DNA of 64,000 bases from positions 1,720,001 to 1,784,000 of the forward strand of contig NZ_JAOWKY010000001.1 in the NCBI RefSeq assembly GCF_025751435.1, given 5' to 3'. The position numbers and the translations under genes are program-made. Positions 48,245 to 57,762 of the stretch are shown in pieces. The notes below the pieces were generated by a model. That model was not told the origin of the DNA, ran no database searches, and was given only the letters and a program-made list of their open reading frames with translations. Positions within the stretch are counted from its first letter, which is position 1. The number at the start of each line of letters is the position of its first letter. The DNA comes from Albidovulum marisflavi (GTDB lineage: Bacteria; Pseudomonadota; Alphaproteobacteria; Rhodobacterales; Rhodobacteraceae).

Positions 48245-48637
48245 ATGAGCTATATCGATGGTTTCGTCATCGCAGTTCCCAGTGGAAACAAGACCAGGTT
48301 CAGCGAGCACGCCACGAAAGGCGACAGCGTGTTCATAGACCTTGGTGCCGTACGCGTTGTCGAGTGCTGGGGTGACGATGTCCCCGATGGCAAGATGACC
48401 GACTTCCGCAAGGCCGTGCAGGCGACGGAAGATGAAACGGTCGTCTTCTCCTGGATCGAATGGCCGGACAAGGCCACTCGGGATGCCGCCCACGCGAAGA
48501 TGTCCGAGTGGATGCAGAACCCGGAAAAGGCCGATCCTCGGATGGACCCACAAAAGAACCCGATGCCGTTCGACGGCAAGCGCCTGATCATGGGCGGGTT
48601 CTCACCTCTCGTTGAGCTCGGCAAGAAGGGGGACTGA
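48245..48637 (+). CDS. DUF1428 family protein (YbaA-like)
   Basis: A 130-residue small cytoplasmic protein. MSYIDGFVIAVPSGNK at the N-terminus, VVECWGDDVPDGKMTDF, and MPFDGKRLIMGGF near the C-terminus identify DUF1428, an alpha/beta ferredoxin-like fold of unknown function. AAGGAGATCCGAC precedes the ATG. It is cotranscribed with the upstream VOC protein gene. Confidence 0.9.
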   Translation: MSYIDGFVIAVPSGNKTRFSEHATKGDSVFIDLGAVRVVECWGDDVPDGKMTDFRKAVQATEDETVVFSWIEWPDKATRDAAHAKMSEWMQNPEKADPRMDPQKNPMPFDGKRLIMGGFSPLVELGKKGD

Positions 48638-48791
48638 GGCGGGTCGGGTCGGCAGCTTGTCACCAGCATGGGCAAACTATGGCCGATCGGCGATGGGGCG
48701 GGGAACCGGCTGAACCGAGGGGCGTTTTCAGGCAGACCGCGCCCCTTCGACAAGGGGGCGGTCACCCAGAACCTAGCGCAGGAGATGACCC

Positions 48792-49286
48792 ATGTTGGCT
48801 CATACGAAACAGTTCATTCTGGTCGGTCTTCTCGCGGCCCTTCCCAACACGATCGCCGCGCAGACCGCCGACCAGTCGGCGACGACAACGGCGCAGGATC
48901 CCACAATGGCACAGGATCCGGCAGCGGCAATGGTCGAACCCTCGACAGAGTCGGCCGAGGCGCCTGCCGCGCCGGTCGGCGACATCAACGACCTGATCAT
49001 CAAGCTCGATGGAAGCGTCGAGGGCGTGGTGATCGGCGTTGGTGGCTTCCTCGGCCTTGGCGAGAAGGATGTGGCGGTCAAGATGGATGCGCTCAGCCTT
49101 ACGACCGATCCCGAGTTTGGCACCATCCGACTGACGCTCGGCGCAACGCGCGAAGAGCTGGAAGCCGCGCCGGAATTCAAGACTGCGGCGGAACAGCAAT
49201 ATGAGGCTGAGACCGAGCAAATTCAGCAGAAACTTGAGGACGGTGCCGCAACGACGGAGCCGGCCACAGGCTCTGTCGGCAATTGA
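48792..49286 (+). CDS. Secreted PRC-barrel-like protein
   Basis: A 164-residue protein with a Sec signal peptide (QFILVGLLAALPNTIAAQ). A Thr/Ala/Pro/Gln-rich linker is followed by a small beta-domain (GDINDLIIKLDGSVEGVVIG, VGGFLGLGEKDVAVKMDALS) that matches PRC-barrel proteins of alphaproteobacterial envelopes, and by an acidic C-terminal helix (AAEQQYEAETEQIQQKLED). The start follows CAGGAGATGACCC. Function is unknown; such proteins often rise under stress. Confidence 0.75.
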   Translation: MLAHTKQFILVGLLAALPNTIAAQTADQSATTTAQDPTMAQDPAAAMVEPSTESAEAPAAPVGDINDLIIKLDGSVEGVVIGVGGFLGLGEKDVAVKMDALSLTTDPEFGTIRLTLGATREELEAAPEFKTAAEQQYEAETEQIQQKLEDGAATTEPATGSVGN

Positions 49287-49449
49287 TCTCCGCCACGCAT
49301 GAGCGGAACAGCGTCGGAAGCCCCGCCCGCCGGGGCACCCGAACCCGGTTGCCGGCAGGGACGGCGCGGCGCGGATCTCGCCCCCGGATCATGCGACCGC
49401 GCCGTCCATTTTCGAAAACATGTCCACAGATCAAGAGGAGGTACCTCTC

Positions 49450-49947
49450 ATGTACCGTAAGTTTCTCATCACCGTATGCATCGCTGCGGCGGCAAGCCTT
49501 GGCGGCCCGGCCATCGCCCAGACAATGGTCAAGGAAGTCGAGGTCGACGTCGATCTCGATGCCGTCGAGAACGCAAAGGCGGCCGCACACTGGAGCGAAA
49601 TCGCGTCCGATCTGGAAAACGCCATCGTCGCACGCCTGACCGACAGGCTTGTCGGGGAAAACGAGGAAGGCGCGAAGATCGCCGTCGACATCGACGAAGT
49701 CTCGCTTGCCAGCAGCTGGGACTCTGCAGTTGGCGCGGCTGACTCCAAGCTGGCCGGGACGGTCAATGTCAGCCATGAAAGCGACAACACCGCCTTTGAC
49801 AGCTACGAACTCACGGTCACGTTCGAACAGGCCGGACCCTTCTTCCTGCCCGGAACGGATTTCACGGCGATAACCACCGACAGCCAGGAATACTATGACG
49901 CCATGATCGCCGCCTTCGCAGATCACCTCGTATCCAGGATCGAGTGA
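49450..49947 (+). CDS. Secreted protein of unknown function
   Basis: A 165-residue protein with a Sec signal peptide (LITVCIAAAASLGGPAIAQ). The mature part is acidic, with alternating strands (VKEVEVDVDLDAVENAKAAA, KIAVDIDEVSLASSW, KLAGTVNVSHESDN) and a terminal helix (YYDAMIAAFADHLVSRIE). I do not recognise a family. The start at 49450 has an excellent ribosome site, GAGGAGGTACCTCTC. It follows the PRC-barrel gene by 163 bp. Confidence 0.7.
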   Translation: MYRKFLITVCIAAAASLGGPAIAQTMVKEVEVDVDLDAVENAKAAAHWSEIASDLENAIVARLTDRLVGENEEGAKIAVDIDEVSLASSWDSAVGAADSKLAGTVNVSHESDNTAFDSYELTVTFEQAGPFFLPGTDFTAITTDSQEYYDAMIAAFADHLVSRIE

Positions 49948-50275
49948 CGGTGCGACCGACCCTGAATGCGCAAGCGCGGGCAGGGTCGGGTCCGCGACCC
50001 TGTCGCAGGGAGGAATATTCTCGGTCTCCGATCTGCGTCAGGAGTCGCGATCCCCTGTCATTGCTTGGCCTCTGCAGTACCGTCAGGGGGAAACTGCGTG
50101 TTTTCGGCGTGCGTGGAGTTCATGTTGCGATCCAGCTCGCCTTGGGCGACGATCTGACCCTCGGCGGGCACGACGAAAGGTGTTGGTTGGCCTCGACGAT
50201 TGCCCGCTCGGTCTCAGGCTTCTTTGTGGGCAGTTCAGGGGGCGAAGTTGATCGCACGCAATTTCCGGATCAGCA
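49948..50275. other. 328-bp spacer, nothing recognised
   Basis: Between a secreted protein gene (+) and a small lipoprotein gene (-), which converge here. No supported gene and no clear terminator hairpin was found. Confidence 0.45.
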
Positions 50276-50479
50276 TCAGCACTTGTAAGGATGCTCTTGA
50301 CAATAAATGACGTTGGCTGCCGCACCGACCGCCGCGCCTGTCAATACGTTGCCGTCCAGAATCGCGGCCCCGGCTGCGCCTGCGCCAGCGCCATAGAGTG
50401 CCTGCTCGCTCGTTGTGTCGCCGCAAGCGGCAACCAACAAACACGTTGCGAGAATAGTGAATTGAAACCCTTTCCTCAT
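50276..50479 (-). CDS. Small glycine-zipper lipoprotein
   Basis: A 67-residue protein with a lipoprotein signal; the lipobox LVAAC puts the lipidated Cys at residue 19. The mature 49 residues contain a Gly/Ala zipper (YGAGAGAAGAAILDG, LTGAAVGAAANVIYC) and end with CQEHPYKC, two cysteines that could form a disulfide. It resembles short YMGG/glycine-zipper envelope proteins. ATG 50479 is preceded by AAAGGAGCAGTTAA. Function is unknown. Confidence 0.75.
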   Translation of the reverse strand: MRKGFQFTILATCLLVAACGDTTSEQALYGAGAGAAGAAILDGNVLTGAAVGAAANVIYCQEHPYKC

Positions 50480-51181
50480 TTAACTGCTCCTTTGGTTGGG
50501 TCCGGTTTCTCCCTCGTTCGCGCAAGATCCGTGGCCATCTATTAGCCTTTGGATCGACCCAAGTTGCGCACGACGCAGAGCGACGTGCCTCAAGCCGTAG
50601 GAATTCCTTGTCGCGACCTTTTTTGCGCTTTCACACGCGCAAAGGACAAGGGTGGCCAATCCACTCAGGCCAACCGGGCCATCGGCAGACCAATCCATGA
50701 TAACATGTGATCGGCGCAGATGCCTATCAATGGAAGGGGTGAAATTTGAAAACTTTGCGCAGGAAATGGCGCGAAGTGCTTGGTGACATAGGCGGAAATC
50801 TGTTCAGCCGGGCAAGGAGTTGTTCCAGACGTTGTCCTGGGCGCCCGCCCGAGGGTTCTGGCGACGCAGTGGCGGCAGGAATGAAACACCTTGCCCGCCA
50901 GTTTCCCGGAAAGTTCCTTCTTCGGGATCCGCAGTGCATCCTCCAAGCCCGCAGTGCATCCCCCAAACGCTCCGCCGGCGCCTTGTTCAGAAGCTGACCC
51001 AAATGGTCGAAATGACGATCGATCGCTGTGACCGATAGCTCCCGGTGCCGAGGGGGAAGTGCCGCTGATTGAACGTCGGCTCCTTGCCGTTCGCGGTGAT
51101 TGCATGAAGTGCACAGTGCGTTCATTCTCCGCGCGTCCTGGCCGCGCGCCTGGAACGAAGTCTGCCATGAATGGTTGCGGC
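50480..51181. other. 700-bp stretch, possible decayed gene
   Basis: On the minus strand, two frames in turn give gene-like text (for example AIDRHFDHLGQLLNKAPAER, then IPKKELSGKLAGKVFHSCRH), as if one coding sequence had suffered a frameshift near 50950. At that place a 20-bp unit is tandemly duplicated (50929-50968), which could have caused it. No family is recognised. The stretch separates the lipoprotein gene from the end of the urease operon. Confidence 0.35.
50929..50968. repeat. 20-bp tandem duplication
   Basis: The unit begins CCGCAGTGCATC and occurs twice in direct succession with two or three base differences. 20 is not a multiple of three, so a duplication inside a coding sequence would shift the frame. 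Confidence 0.6.
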
Positions 51182-51823
51182 CTATTCAGCCAAGACCCCG
51201 GCCGCTGGAAGTTGGAATCCGCCAACTCTGCCAAGGTGCGCGGCGATCTCTTCAATCCCCTTGCCGGAGCGAAGGGACGCAAACACGTGGGGGCGACCGT
51301 TGCGCATTCGCGTCGCGTCCCGTTCCATCACCTCGAGCGAAGCGCCGACATGAGGGGCGAGATCGGTTTTGTTGATGACAAGAAGGTCTGATTTCGTGAT
51401 CGCCGGACCGCCCTTCCGCGGGATCTCCTCGCCCGCGGCGACGTCTATGACGTAGATGGTGACGTCCGCGAGTTCCGGGCTGAAGGTGGCCGACAGGTTG
51501 TCGCCGCCGCTTTCAATCAGAACGATCTCGACCTCCGGGTGTCTGGTCCGCATCTCTGCGATGGCGGCGAGGTTGATCGAGGCATCCTCGCGGATCGCGG
51601 TATGCGGGCAGCCGCCGGTCTCGACTCCGATAATGCGGTCCGCGGGCAGCACCTGCATTCGTGTCAGCGCCTCGGCGTCCTCTTGGGTATAGATGTCGTT
51701 GGTAATGACGCCGATCGAAAGCGCCGGGTAGAGCCTGCGCGCGAGCGACGCTGTCAGTGTCGTCTTGCCGGCGCCGACTGGTCCGCCGATCCCAATCCGC
51801 AAGGGGCCGTTGAGTGTGGTCAT
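51182..51823 (-). CDS. ureG: Urease accessory GTPase UreG
   Basis: A 213-residue SIMIBI GTPase that drives nickel insertion into urease. The P-loop [10 protein letters not shown] begins at residue 14. Other parts are [13 protein letters not shown], the metal-site motif [14 protein letters not shown] (CPH) and the base-recognition motif [13 protein letters not shown]. The ATG at 51823 overlaps the ureF stop by 4 bp. The C-terminus is PAAGVLAE. It is the last gene of the urease operon. Confidence 0.96.
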   Translation of the reverse strand: MTTLNGPLRIGIGGPVGAGKTTLTASLARRLYPALSIGVITNDIYTQEDAEALTRMQVLPADRIIGVETGGCPHTAIREDASINLAAIAEMRTRHPEVEIVLIESGGDNLSATFSPELADVTIYVIDVAAGEEIPRKGGPAITKSDLLVINKTDLAPHVGASLEVMERDATRMRNGRPHVFASLRSGKGIEEIAAHLGRVGGFQLPAAGVLAE

Positions 51824-52464
51824 GATCGGAAAAGCCTTATGTTCAGGGTTTCGTGCCGCATGGCCGCGACATCGGACAGGAACGCCGTGCCGCCAAGGTC
51901 GTCCAATCCGCGGCCGCGCACCTTGGCCGCAACCTTTCCACATTGTGGTGCGAGGCGCCCGAGAACCGCCTGCCCTTCGGTCTGTCCAAGAGGGATCAGG
52001 CGCACGGCGGCGGATACGATGTTCGAGACGAAGGCCTGCAGATACATCGCCTGAACCGGTTCCAGCGGCAGTTTCGCGAGCCGCGCCGCGCGGCCGAGTG
52101 CGACGGGATAGACAAGGTCCGGCAAGGTGATCCCGTGGCTTGCCAGGACCGTCGCGGTGAAGGCGCTCCCCATCAACAGGCCCTCCCGCAACCGCTCTGC
52201 CGATGCGGCGAAGGCGCGGGCGGAAGCATCGGCAAGGTCCAGTTCATCTTCGTTCCGGGCAGTGTAGGCCGCCGCGACCAGAATCGCGTCGTTGGCCCCG
52301 GTCCCATGCCACAGAACATCCTCCAACCAGGCTTGAAGCGTCCCGCCGTTCCACACGACGCCGTCCTGCACAGCGGTTTCCAAACCGTGGGAATAGGCGA
52401 ACGCGCCCACCGGAAATGCGGGTGACAACCATTGCGCGAGGATGAGCGCGTCCTCAGTGCGCAT
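51820..52464 (-). CDS. ureF: Urease accessory protein UreF
   Basis: An all-helical accessory protein that links UreG to the UreD-urease complex. [19 protein letters not shown] at the N-terminus is the family hallmark. From ATG 52464 (MRTEDALIL) it has 214 residues and overlaps the ureE end by 11 bp. An upstream in-frame ATG at 52485 is possible. Neither has a distinct ribosome site, consistent with translational coupling. Confidence 0.94.
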   Translation of the reverse strand: MRTEDALILAQWLSPAFPVGAFAYSHGLETAVQDGVVWNGGTLQAWLEDVLWHGTGANDAILVAAAYTARNEDELDLADASARAFAASAERLREGLLMGSAFTATVLASHGITLPDLVYPVALGRAARLAKLPLEPVQAMYLQAFVSNIVSAAVRLIPLGQTEGQAVLGRLAPQCGKVAAKVRGRGLDDLGGTAFLSDVAAMRHETLNIRLFRS

Positions 52465-52924
52465 GGGCGGTATGGCCGTGCTCATGCGCGTGGGTGCGGC
52501 CGTGACCATAGGCGCCGCCCTCAGGCGTGAAGGCCGCGCGCGTGGGGCGAACCGTCGCGCCCAGGTGTTCGAGCATGTGGGCGATCACCGGATCGTGCTG
52601 GATGAGCAGCCGGTCGCTTTCCACCTGGCAGGGCGTGTGGCGGTTTCCGATGTGCCAGGCGAGCCGGGGAAGGTTGCCGCAAACCTCAAGCAGGTCCTCG
52701 TTGGCCGCAAGAATTGCGACATGCCGCCCATCGGACAGCACAAGCGCATCACCGCCATCCAGCGATGTGGTCTGCGGCAGATCAACCAGGAAAGCCAGAC
52801 CGCAATCGGTCAGGAGACGCTTGCGCCTGAGGAAACGCGCCGCGTAGTCGAGAGTGCAGGTCAGCGCCAGCCCGCCATGCTTGCACTGGCGATCGACGGT
52901 TTGGGCAACGGGAATCTCTAGCAT
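52454..52924 (-). CDS. ureE: Urease nickel metallochaperone UreE
   Basis: A 156-residue nickel carrier. The N-terminal peptide-binding domain is followed by the metal-binding domain with HIGNRHTPCQVESDRLLI and HDPVIAHMLEHLGATV, where the interface histidine lies. The C-terminus is His-rich ([18 protein letters not shown]), for nickel storage. It is 9 bp downstream of ureC. Confidence 0.95.
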   Translation of the reverse strand: MLEIPVAQTVDRQCKHGGLALTCTLDYAARFLRRKRLLTDCGLAFLVDLPQTTSLDGGDALVLSDGRHVAILAANEDLLEVCGNLPRLAWHIGNRHTPCQVESDRLLIQHDPVIAHMLEHLGATVRPTRAAFTPEGGAYGHGRTHAHEHGHTAHAH

Positions 52925-52933
52925 GTCTTGACC

Positions 52934-54643
52934 TCAGAACAGGAAATAGCGTTGCGCCATGGGCAGGACTTCGGCCGGCTGACACGTTAGAAGTTCGCCG
53001 TCGGCACGCACTTCATAGGTTTCGGCATCGACCTCCATCTTTGGAAGCGCGCTGTTCAAAAGCATGTTGGCCTTCCCGATCGAGCGCGTGTTTCGGACTG
53101 CGACCACATCCTTTGCAAGGCCGAGTTCCTGTCTGATCCCCGCTGCCTCTGCCGCCGCCGAGACGAAGGTAACGGCGGTCCGCTCGACCGAGCGGCCAAA
53201 GGCGCCCCACATCGGCCGGGAATAGACCGGCTGCGGCGTCGGGATCGAGGCATTGGGGTCGCCCATCTGGGCACAGACGATGGTGCCAGACATCAGCACC
53301 ATCTCTGGCTTGACGCCGAAGAAGGCGGGAGCCCACAGCACGAGGTCCGCGCGTTTTCCCTCCTGAACCGACCCGATTTCGCGCGACACTCCGTGTGCGA
53401 CGGCGGGGTTGATCGTGTACTTCGCGATATAACGCCGGACGCGGAAATTGTCGTTCTGACCCGTCTCTTCCGGCAGCCTGCCACGCTGCTTCTTCATCTT
53501 GTCCGCCGTTTGCCATGTACGGATGATCACCTCGCCCACGCGCCCCATCGCCTGGCTGTCCGAAGCGATGATCGAGAATGCGCCCATGTCGTGCAGGATA
53601 TCCTCGGCCGCGATGGTCTCACGCCGGATGCGGCTTTCGGCAAAGGCCACGTCCTCGGGTATCGACTTGTCGAGATGGTGGCAGACCATGAGCATGTCGA
53701 GATGCTCTTCGATCGTGTTGACGGTGAAGGGGCGCGTGGGATTGGTCGACGACGGCAGCACATTGGCGTCGCCGCAGATCTTGATGATGTCGGGCGCGTG
53801 ACCTCCGCCCGCGCCCTCGGTGTGAAAGGCGTGGATCGTGCGGCCCTTGATCGCGGCGACCGTGTTCTCGACGAAGCCCGACTCATTGAGCGTGTCGGTG
53901 TGGATCATCACCTGAACGTCCATGTCGTCGGCGACCGACAGGCAGCAGTCGATGGCCGCGGGTGTCGTGCCCCAGTCTTCGTGCAGCTTCATCGCGCAGG
54001 CGCCGGCCGCCACCATCTCAACCAGCGCGCCGGGAAGCGAAGCGTTGCCCTTGCCCGAGATTCCGATGTTCATGGCCAGCCCGTCGACCGCCTGAAGCAT
54101 CCGCCCGATATGCCACGGCCCCGGAGTGCAGGTCGTGGCAAGGGTTCCGTGGGCCGGGCCCGTGCCGCCGCCGAGCATCGTCGTGATGCCCGAGTGGAGC
54201 GCATCCTCGACCTGTTGCGGGCAAATGAAGTGGATGTGGCTGTCAAACCCGCCTGCCGTCAGGATCCGGCCCTCTCCCGCGATGACCTCGGTGCCGGGCC
54301 CGACAACGATGTCGACGCCGGGCTGGGTGTCGGGGTTGCCCGCCTTGCCAATCTTGTGGATGCGCCCGTTCCTCAGCCCGACGTCGGCCTTGTAGATGCC
54401 GCTGTGGTCAACGATGAGTGCATTCGTGATCACCGTGTCGACGGCGCCCTCTGATCTGGACGCCTGGCTTTGGCCCATACCGTCGCGGATGACCTTGCCA
54501 CCACCGAACTTCACCTCTTCGCCATATGTCGTAAGGTCGTGTTCGACCTCGATGAAAAGCTCGGTATCGGCAAGCCTTACGCGATCGCCGACAGTGGGTC
54601 CGTACATCGCGGCGTATGCGGCGCGGCCAATCTCGCGAGGCAT
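52934..54643 (-). CDS. ureC: Urease alpha subunit
   Basis: The catalytic subunit that hydrolyses urea to ammonia and carbamate; 569 residues, normal length. Nickel-site elements are [14 protein letters not shown] (His pair), the carbamylated lysine 219 in [13 protein letters not shown], and [14 protein letters not shown]. The active-site flap has [20 protein letters not shown] with the catalytic His. It starts 1 bp after ureB and ends MAQRYFLF as usual. No signs of damage. Confidence 0.98.
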   Translation of the reverse strand: MPREIGRAAYAAMYGPTVGDRVRLADTELFIEVEHDLTTYGEEVKFGGGKVIRDGMGQSQASRSEGAVDTVITNALIVDHSGIYKADVGLRNGRIHKIGKAGNPDTQPGVDIVVGPGTEVIAGEGRILTAGGFDSHIHFICPQQVEDALHSGITTMLGGGTGPAHGTLATTCTPGPWHIGRMLQAVDGLAMNIGISGKGNASLPGALVEMVAAGACAMKLHEDWGTTPAAIDCCLSVADDMDVQVMIHTDTLNESGFVENTVAAIKGRTIHAFHTEGAGGGHAPDIIKICGDANVLPSSTNPTRPFTVNTIEEHLDMLMVCHHLDKSIPEDVAFAESRIRRETIAAEDILHDMGAFSIIASDSQAMGRVGEVIIRTWQTADKMKKQRGRLPEETGQNDNFRVRRYIAKYTINPAVAHGVSREIGSVQEGKRADLVLWAPAFFGVKPEMVLMSGTIVCAQMGDPNASIPTPQPVYSRPMWGAFGRSVERTAVTFVSAAAEAAGIRQELGLAKDVVAVRNTRSIGKANMLLNSALPKMEVDAETYEVRADGELLTCQPAEVLPMAQRYFLF

Positions 54644-54644
54644 G

Positions 54645-54950
54645 TCAGAGCTCCCCCATGACGTTCTGGTTGAAGCCGAAGATGCGGCGCGCGCCGGCGA
54701 TCTGGATCAACTGCACCTCGCGGCGCTGGCCGGGCTCGAACCGCACCGCCGTCCCGGCAGGAATATCCAGCCGCATTCCGCGCGCTGCCTTTCGGTCGAA
54801 GTCGAGCGCGGGGTTGGTTTCTGCGAAATGGTAGTGGCTGCCGACCTGAACGGGACGATCCCCGGTATTGGCGACGATCAGCGTGATCGGCGTGCACCCG
54901 GCATTCAGCATCAAGGTGCCGGCGCCCGGTATGATTTCGCCCGGGATCAT
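54645..54950 (-). CDS. ureB: Urease beta subunit
   Basis: A 101-residue structural subunit of the three-subunit urease. It begins [18 protein letters not shown] and has the signature [20 protein letters not shown]. It ends with [14 protein letters not shown], as usual. Its ATG overlaps the stop of the small membrane protein gene by 4 bp. Confidence 0.97.
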   Translation of the reverse strand: MIPGEIIPGAGTLMLNAGCTPITLIVANTGDRPVQVGSHYHFAETNPALDFDRKAARGMRLDIPAGTAVRFEPGQRREVQLIQIAGARRIFGFNQNVMGEL

Positions 54951-55138
54951 TTTCCGGCCTTGGCCCTGGCCAAGGCTGCTGAGGCCACGCGGATCAGCCC
55001 CACGGCGCCAAGTGCGGCCGCAGCGCCCAAAACCGCGAACCAGATCTCGCTCCCATGCGGATGCACGTGACCACCGGGATCTGCCAGCGCCTCGCTGGCT
55101 GGCAGAACGGAAATGAGCGTCAGCGCGGCTCTTCTCAT
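54947..55138 (-). CDS. Small membrane protein inside the urease operon
   Basis: A 63-residue protein between ureA and ureB. A short signal-like N-terminus ([18 protein letters not shown]) precedes a His-containing stretch ([12 protein letters not shown]) and one membrane helix ([19 protein letters not shown]). The GGHVHPHG part could bind nickel. ATG 55138 has a strong ribosome site, AAGGAGCCACACA, and its stop overlaps the ureB start. Small ORFs occur here in some Rhodobacterales urease operons; function is unknown. Confidence 0.75.
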   Translation of the reverse strand: MRRAALTLISVLPASEALADPGGHVHPHGSEIWFAVLGAAAALGAVGLIRVASAALARAKAGK

Positions 55139-55157
55139 TGTGTGGCTCCTTATGTTT

Positions 55158-55460
55158 TTAGCGGATCGGATCGTGGACCGTGACAAGCTTGGTTCCGTCG
55201 GGAAAGGTCGCCTCGACCTGAATCTCTCGGATCATCTCCGGCACGCCCTCCATGCACTGCGCGCGGGTGACGACGGCCGCACCCGCCTCCATCATGTCCG
55301 CGACAGACCTGCCGTCGCGGGCGCCCTCGACCACGGCGTCGGTGATCAATGCGATGGCTTCGGGGTGGTTCAGCTTCACGCCGCGCGCCAGGCGCTTGCG
55401 GGCGACTTCGGCAGCCATGGCGACAAGGAGTTTGTCTTTTTCGCGCGGGGTCAGGTGCAT
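55158..55460 (-). CDS. ureA: Urease gamma subunit
   Basis: A 100-residue structural subunit. [20 protein letters not shown] starts the protein. [20 protein letters not shown] and VTVHDPIR at the end are family hallmarks. It is 3 bp downstream of ureD and followed by the small membrane protein gene. Confidence 0.97.
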   Translation of the reverse strand: MHLTPREKDKLLVAMAAEVARKRLARGVKLNHPEAIALITDAVVEGARDGRSVADMMEAGAAVVTRAQCMEGVPEMIREIQVEATFPDGTKLVTVHDPIR

Positions 55461-55463
55461 GGC

Positions 55464-56297
55464 TCAAAGGCTCCAAACGGTCGGCAGGCCGCCCTTGGTC
55501 AGGCGGTCGAGAATGGGCAAAAGGGCGCGCCGCAGCAGAAAGCCGTCGGGCGCAAGGACGCGCAGGACCAGAAGGTCATCGGCCTTGAGGGATGCGCCGC
55601 CGGTCACCGGCAGTTCGTTTCTGACCGCAGCCAGATGGCCGGACGCGTCCGGACCGAGGTAGACGACCACCGCCATCGCGCCCGAACCCGCGCCAATTGC
55701 CGTGCGCGCCATCAGCTCGGCAACGTCTCCGCACAGATCGATGCCATCAAGGAAAAGCGGCTTGGTGGCGCGCCAAATCTGTATCCGGTCCTGGAAACGA
55801 ACCGCCGTCAGGATCTCGCCCATCGCGGCGCGCCCGAAGATCAGGGGTTCCACCATCAGCAGGCGCGCATCGCTTGCAAGGTTGATCCGCAACAAGCGCC
55901 GCAGCGCGCAGCGGTCGAAAAGGATGGTTTCCTGCGGCAGCCAGTTCAGGCGGGCGCCGCTTTCGACACAAAGGCGCGTTTCCACCTCGGCAATCTCGTC
56001 GGGCTGCGCGCGATAGGCGCGCTCGGCCGCCTGCGTCGTCAGCGTCAGCTCCGTTCCAGCCCCCGCCCACGCGCTGATCGTGAACCGGTCGCCGCCGGTG
56101 ATGCCGCCAGCCGTGTTCAGAAGCACTGCGTCAATGCCGCTTGCCCTTGGATGCGGAAGCAGCACCTTCAGCGAACCGGACTGCCGCAGGGTTCCGAGAC
56201 GCACCAGCCCGTCTTCGTGCCGCTCGATGGAAAGGCGCACCTCGCCAACGGCCCTGGGCTGAATGGTGCCGATCCGCCGAGCGGAAATGTCTGACAA
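55464..56297 (-). CDS. ureD: Urease accessory protein UreD
   Basis: A 277-residue scaffold that binds the urease apoprotein and recruits UreF-UreG. Typical are RAVGEVRLSIERHEDGLVR, LLNTAGGITGGDRF, LTTQAAERAYRA and WLPQETILFDRCALRR. The likely start is TTG 56297, since no ATG or GTG lies upstream in frame; a later GTG would cut into the conserved GEVRLS. First gene of the urease operon; its promoter should lie in the following 540-bp gap. Confidence 0.93.
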   Translation of the reverse strand: MSDISARRIGTIQPRAVGEVRLSIERHEDGLVRLGTLRQSGSLKVLLPHPRASGIDAVLLNTAGGITGGDRFTISAWAGAGTELTLTTQAAERAYRAQPDEIAEVETRLCVESGARLNWLPQETILFDRCALRRLLRINLASDARLLMVEPLIFGRAAMGEILTAVRFQDRIQIWRATKPLFLDGIDLCGDVAELMARTAIGAGSGAMAVVVYLGPDASGHLAAVRNELPVTGGASLKADDLLVLRVLAPDGFLLRRALLPILDRLTKGGLPTVWSL

Positions 56298-56841
56298 CGC
56301 GTTGATATCGAACTCCCATGCGGCTGACTGCGTTCTTCTTGGCAGATGGAAGTACGAACATCACGCGGCACTAAAGTGTCTGAGGGAGGCAAACGCCCTG
56401 CGCCCAAGAAAAAGGCCATCCGCATCAAAGGTGATCAATATGTAAGCGCCGCACGCATCGCGGGGCGGAGCATGGTTTATTGTCCGAAGGCCGACCATGC
56501 AGGCCAGAAAGGATCACTGCCTTCGCAACCTCGGGCGCGCGATTTGTTGCCGTGCATCCTTGGGCGCGATGAGGTCCGCCAAGCAGAACGCGGGACCCAG
56601 GTCGCCGAGCGCGACCATGTTGAAAGGCGTGACCTGCCAGTTCACGGTCCCAGTTCACGGTCAAGGTGATCGCCGAGCCATTCCGCTGCTTTGCCAGGCC
56701 TTCAGACCGCCTTGTGCGAGGCGGCGATGCCGCCTGCAATGACACGCGCATTCCGAAGCTCGAGTTGACGCTAAATCCTGGCGTCCGCTTAGGTGACCGA
56801 CGCCATGCGGCGCTTGGCAGGATCAAGCACAGGCCTAATGT
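56298..56841. other. 540-bp gap upstream of ureD
   Basis: It must contain the urease operon promoter. No supported gene was found. Reading the minus strand gives short gene-like fragments in two frames (for example NMVALGDLGPAFCLADLIAP near 56610), and a 13-bp tandem duplication lies at 56637-56662, so part of it may be a decayed gene. Confidence 0.4.
56637..56662. repeat. 13-bp tandem duplication
   Basis: CCAGTTCACGGTC occurs twice in direct succession without mismatch, in a gene-free region. The unit is not a multiple of three. Confidence 0.7.
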
Positions 56842-57762
56842 TCAAGATGTTTCGATGGGCAACTCTTCATCTTCGCTCCACTCGGCCCAAGAACCATCGT
56901 AAAGCCGGCAGTTGTTGAAACCCAGCGAGCGAAGGGCAAGAAGACCGCAAGATGCCGCCAGGCCGCGCCCACAATAGGCAATGACCTCTCTGTCCGTCGA
57001 CAGTCCCTTGCTCAGATAGTGGGCCAGGAGAACATGCTGATCGGCAAAACGAAACGAGCCTCGTTCCGACAGTCTCCTCGCGCGTTCCTCGTAAGATGTC
57101 AGAGCAAGCGCGGGATCCATGTTCGAGATAGCGGGAATGTTGATCGCACCTGGGATATGACCGGAACGACCGCCCCAGGTATGCTTGCCATCGCCTCGAA
57201 ACAGGTTGGTGGGTAAACAGTCGACCAGATCGACTGCAGGGTCGTCCAGCGAAGCAATCACATCGGACTTCTGGGCGATCCATTCCGGACGCACGTTAAC
57301 TTGGAAGTCTGTGAATTTCGGCTGAGTGTAGCCGCTCGCCAGAGGACGGTTTTCGAGCTTCCACTGCTGCAGTCCGCCGTCAAGGACCTGCACCCTGTCG
57401 TGACCATAGTAGGACAGAGCCCACCAGAGTCTTGCAGCGGCCAGCGGAAGCCCGGATCCGTCGTAGACGATGACGTGCGAGTCATTTGTTACGCCCAAGC
57501 GGCTCATGATCTTCGCGAAAGCCTCGGGTTTCGCGATCATGTCGGGCACGGGATTGTCCGGGTCGGACAGGTCGGAAACCATGCCAACGTAAACGGCGCC
57601 AGGAATATGTTCGCGGATGAAGTCCTCATCGTCGTCATAGGCGACTGCCTGGCCTTGCTCATCGCGGAATTTCCAGCAGGCGTCGATGATGCAGAGGTCT
57701 GCATCATCCAGATGACTGGCAAGCCATGATGTGGTTGCGAGAGGGCTTGGTTGCTTGGACAT
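56842..57762 (-). CDS. sseA: 3-mercaptopyruvate sulfurtransferase-like two-domain rhodanese
   Basis: A 306-residue protein with two rhodanese domains. The N-terminal (inactive) one has DFIREHIPGAVYVGM and VIVYDGSGLPLAAARLWWAL. The C-terminal one has SGHIPGAINIPAISNMDP and the active-site Cys in VIAYCGRGLAASCG. The E. coli SseA loop reads CGSGVTA, thiosulfate rhodaneses usually CRxGxRA-like, so mercaptopyruvate is the likelier donor. ATG 57762 follows AAGGTCATCG; 45 upstream codons in frame are unlikely to be translated. It stands alone. Confidence 0.85.
   Translation of the reverse strand: MSKQPSPLATTSWLASHLDDADLCIIDACWKFRDEQGQAVAYDDDEDFIREHIPGAVYVGMVSDLSDPDNPVPDMIAKPEAFAKIMSRLGVTNDSHVIVYDGSGLPLAAARLWWALSYYGHDRVQVLDGGLQQWKLENRPLASGYTQPKFTDFQVNVRPEWIAQKSDVIASLDDPAVDLVDCLPTNLFRGDGKHTWGGRSGHIPGAINIPAISNMDPALALTSYEERARRLSERGSFRFADQHVLLAHYLSKGLSTDREVIAYCGRGLAASCGLLALRSLGFNNCRLYDGSWAEWSEDEELPIETS

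Noticed and set aside
53393-54454. 353-codon plus-strand frame opposite ureC
   Set aside because: Shadow of the urease alpha subunit gene, which shows all nickel-site motifs.
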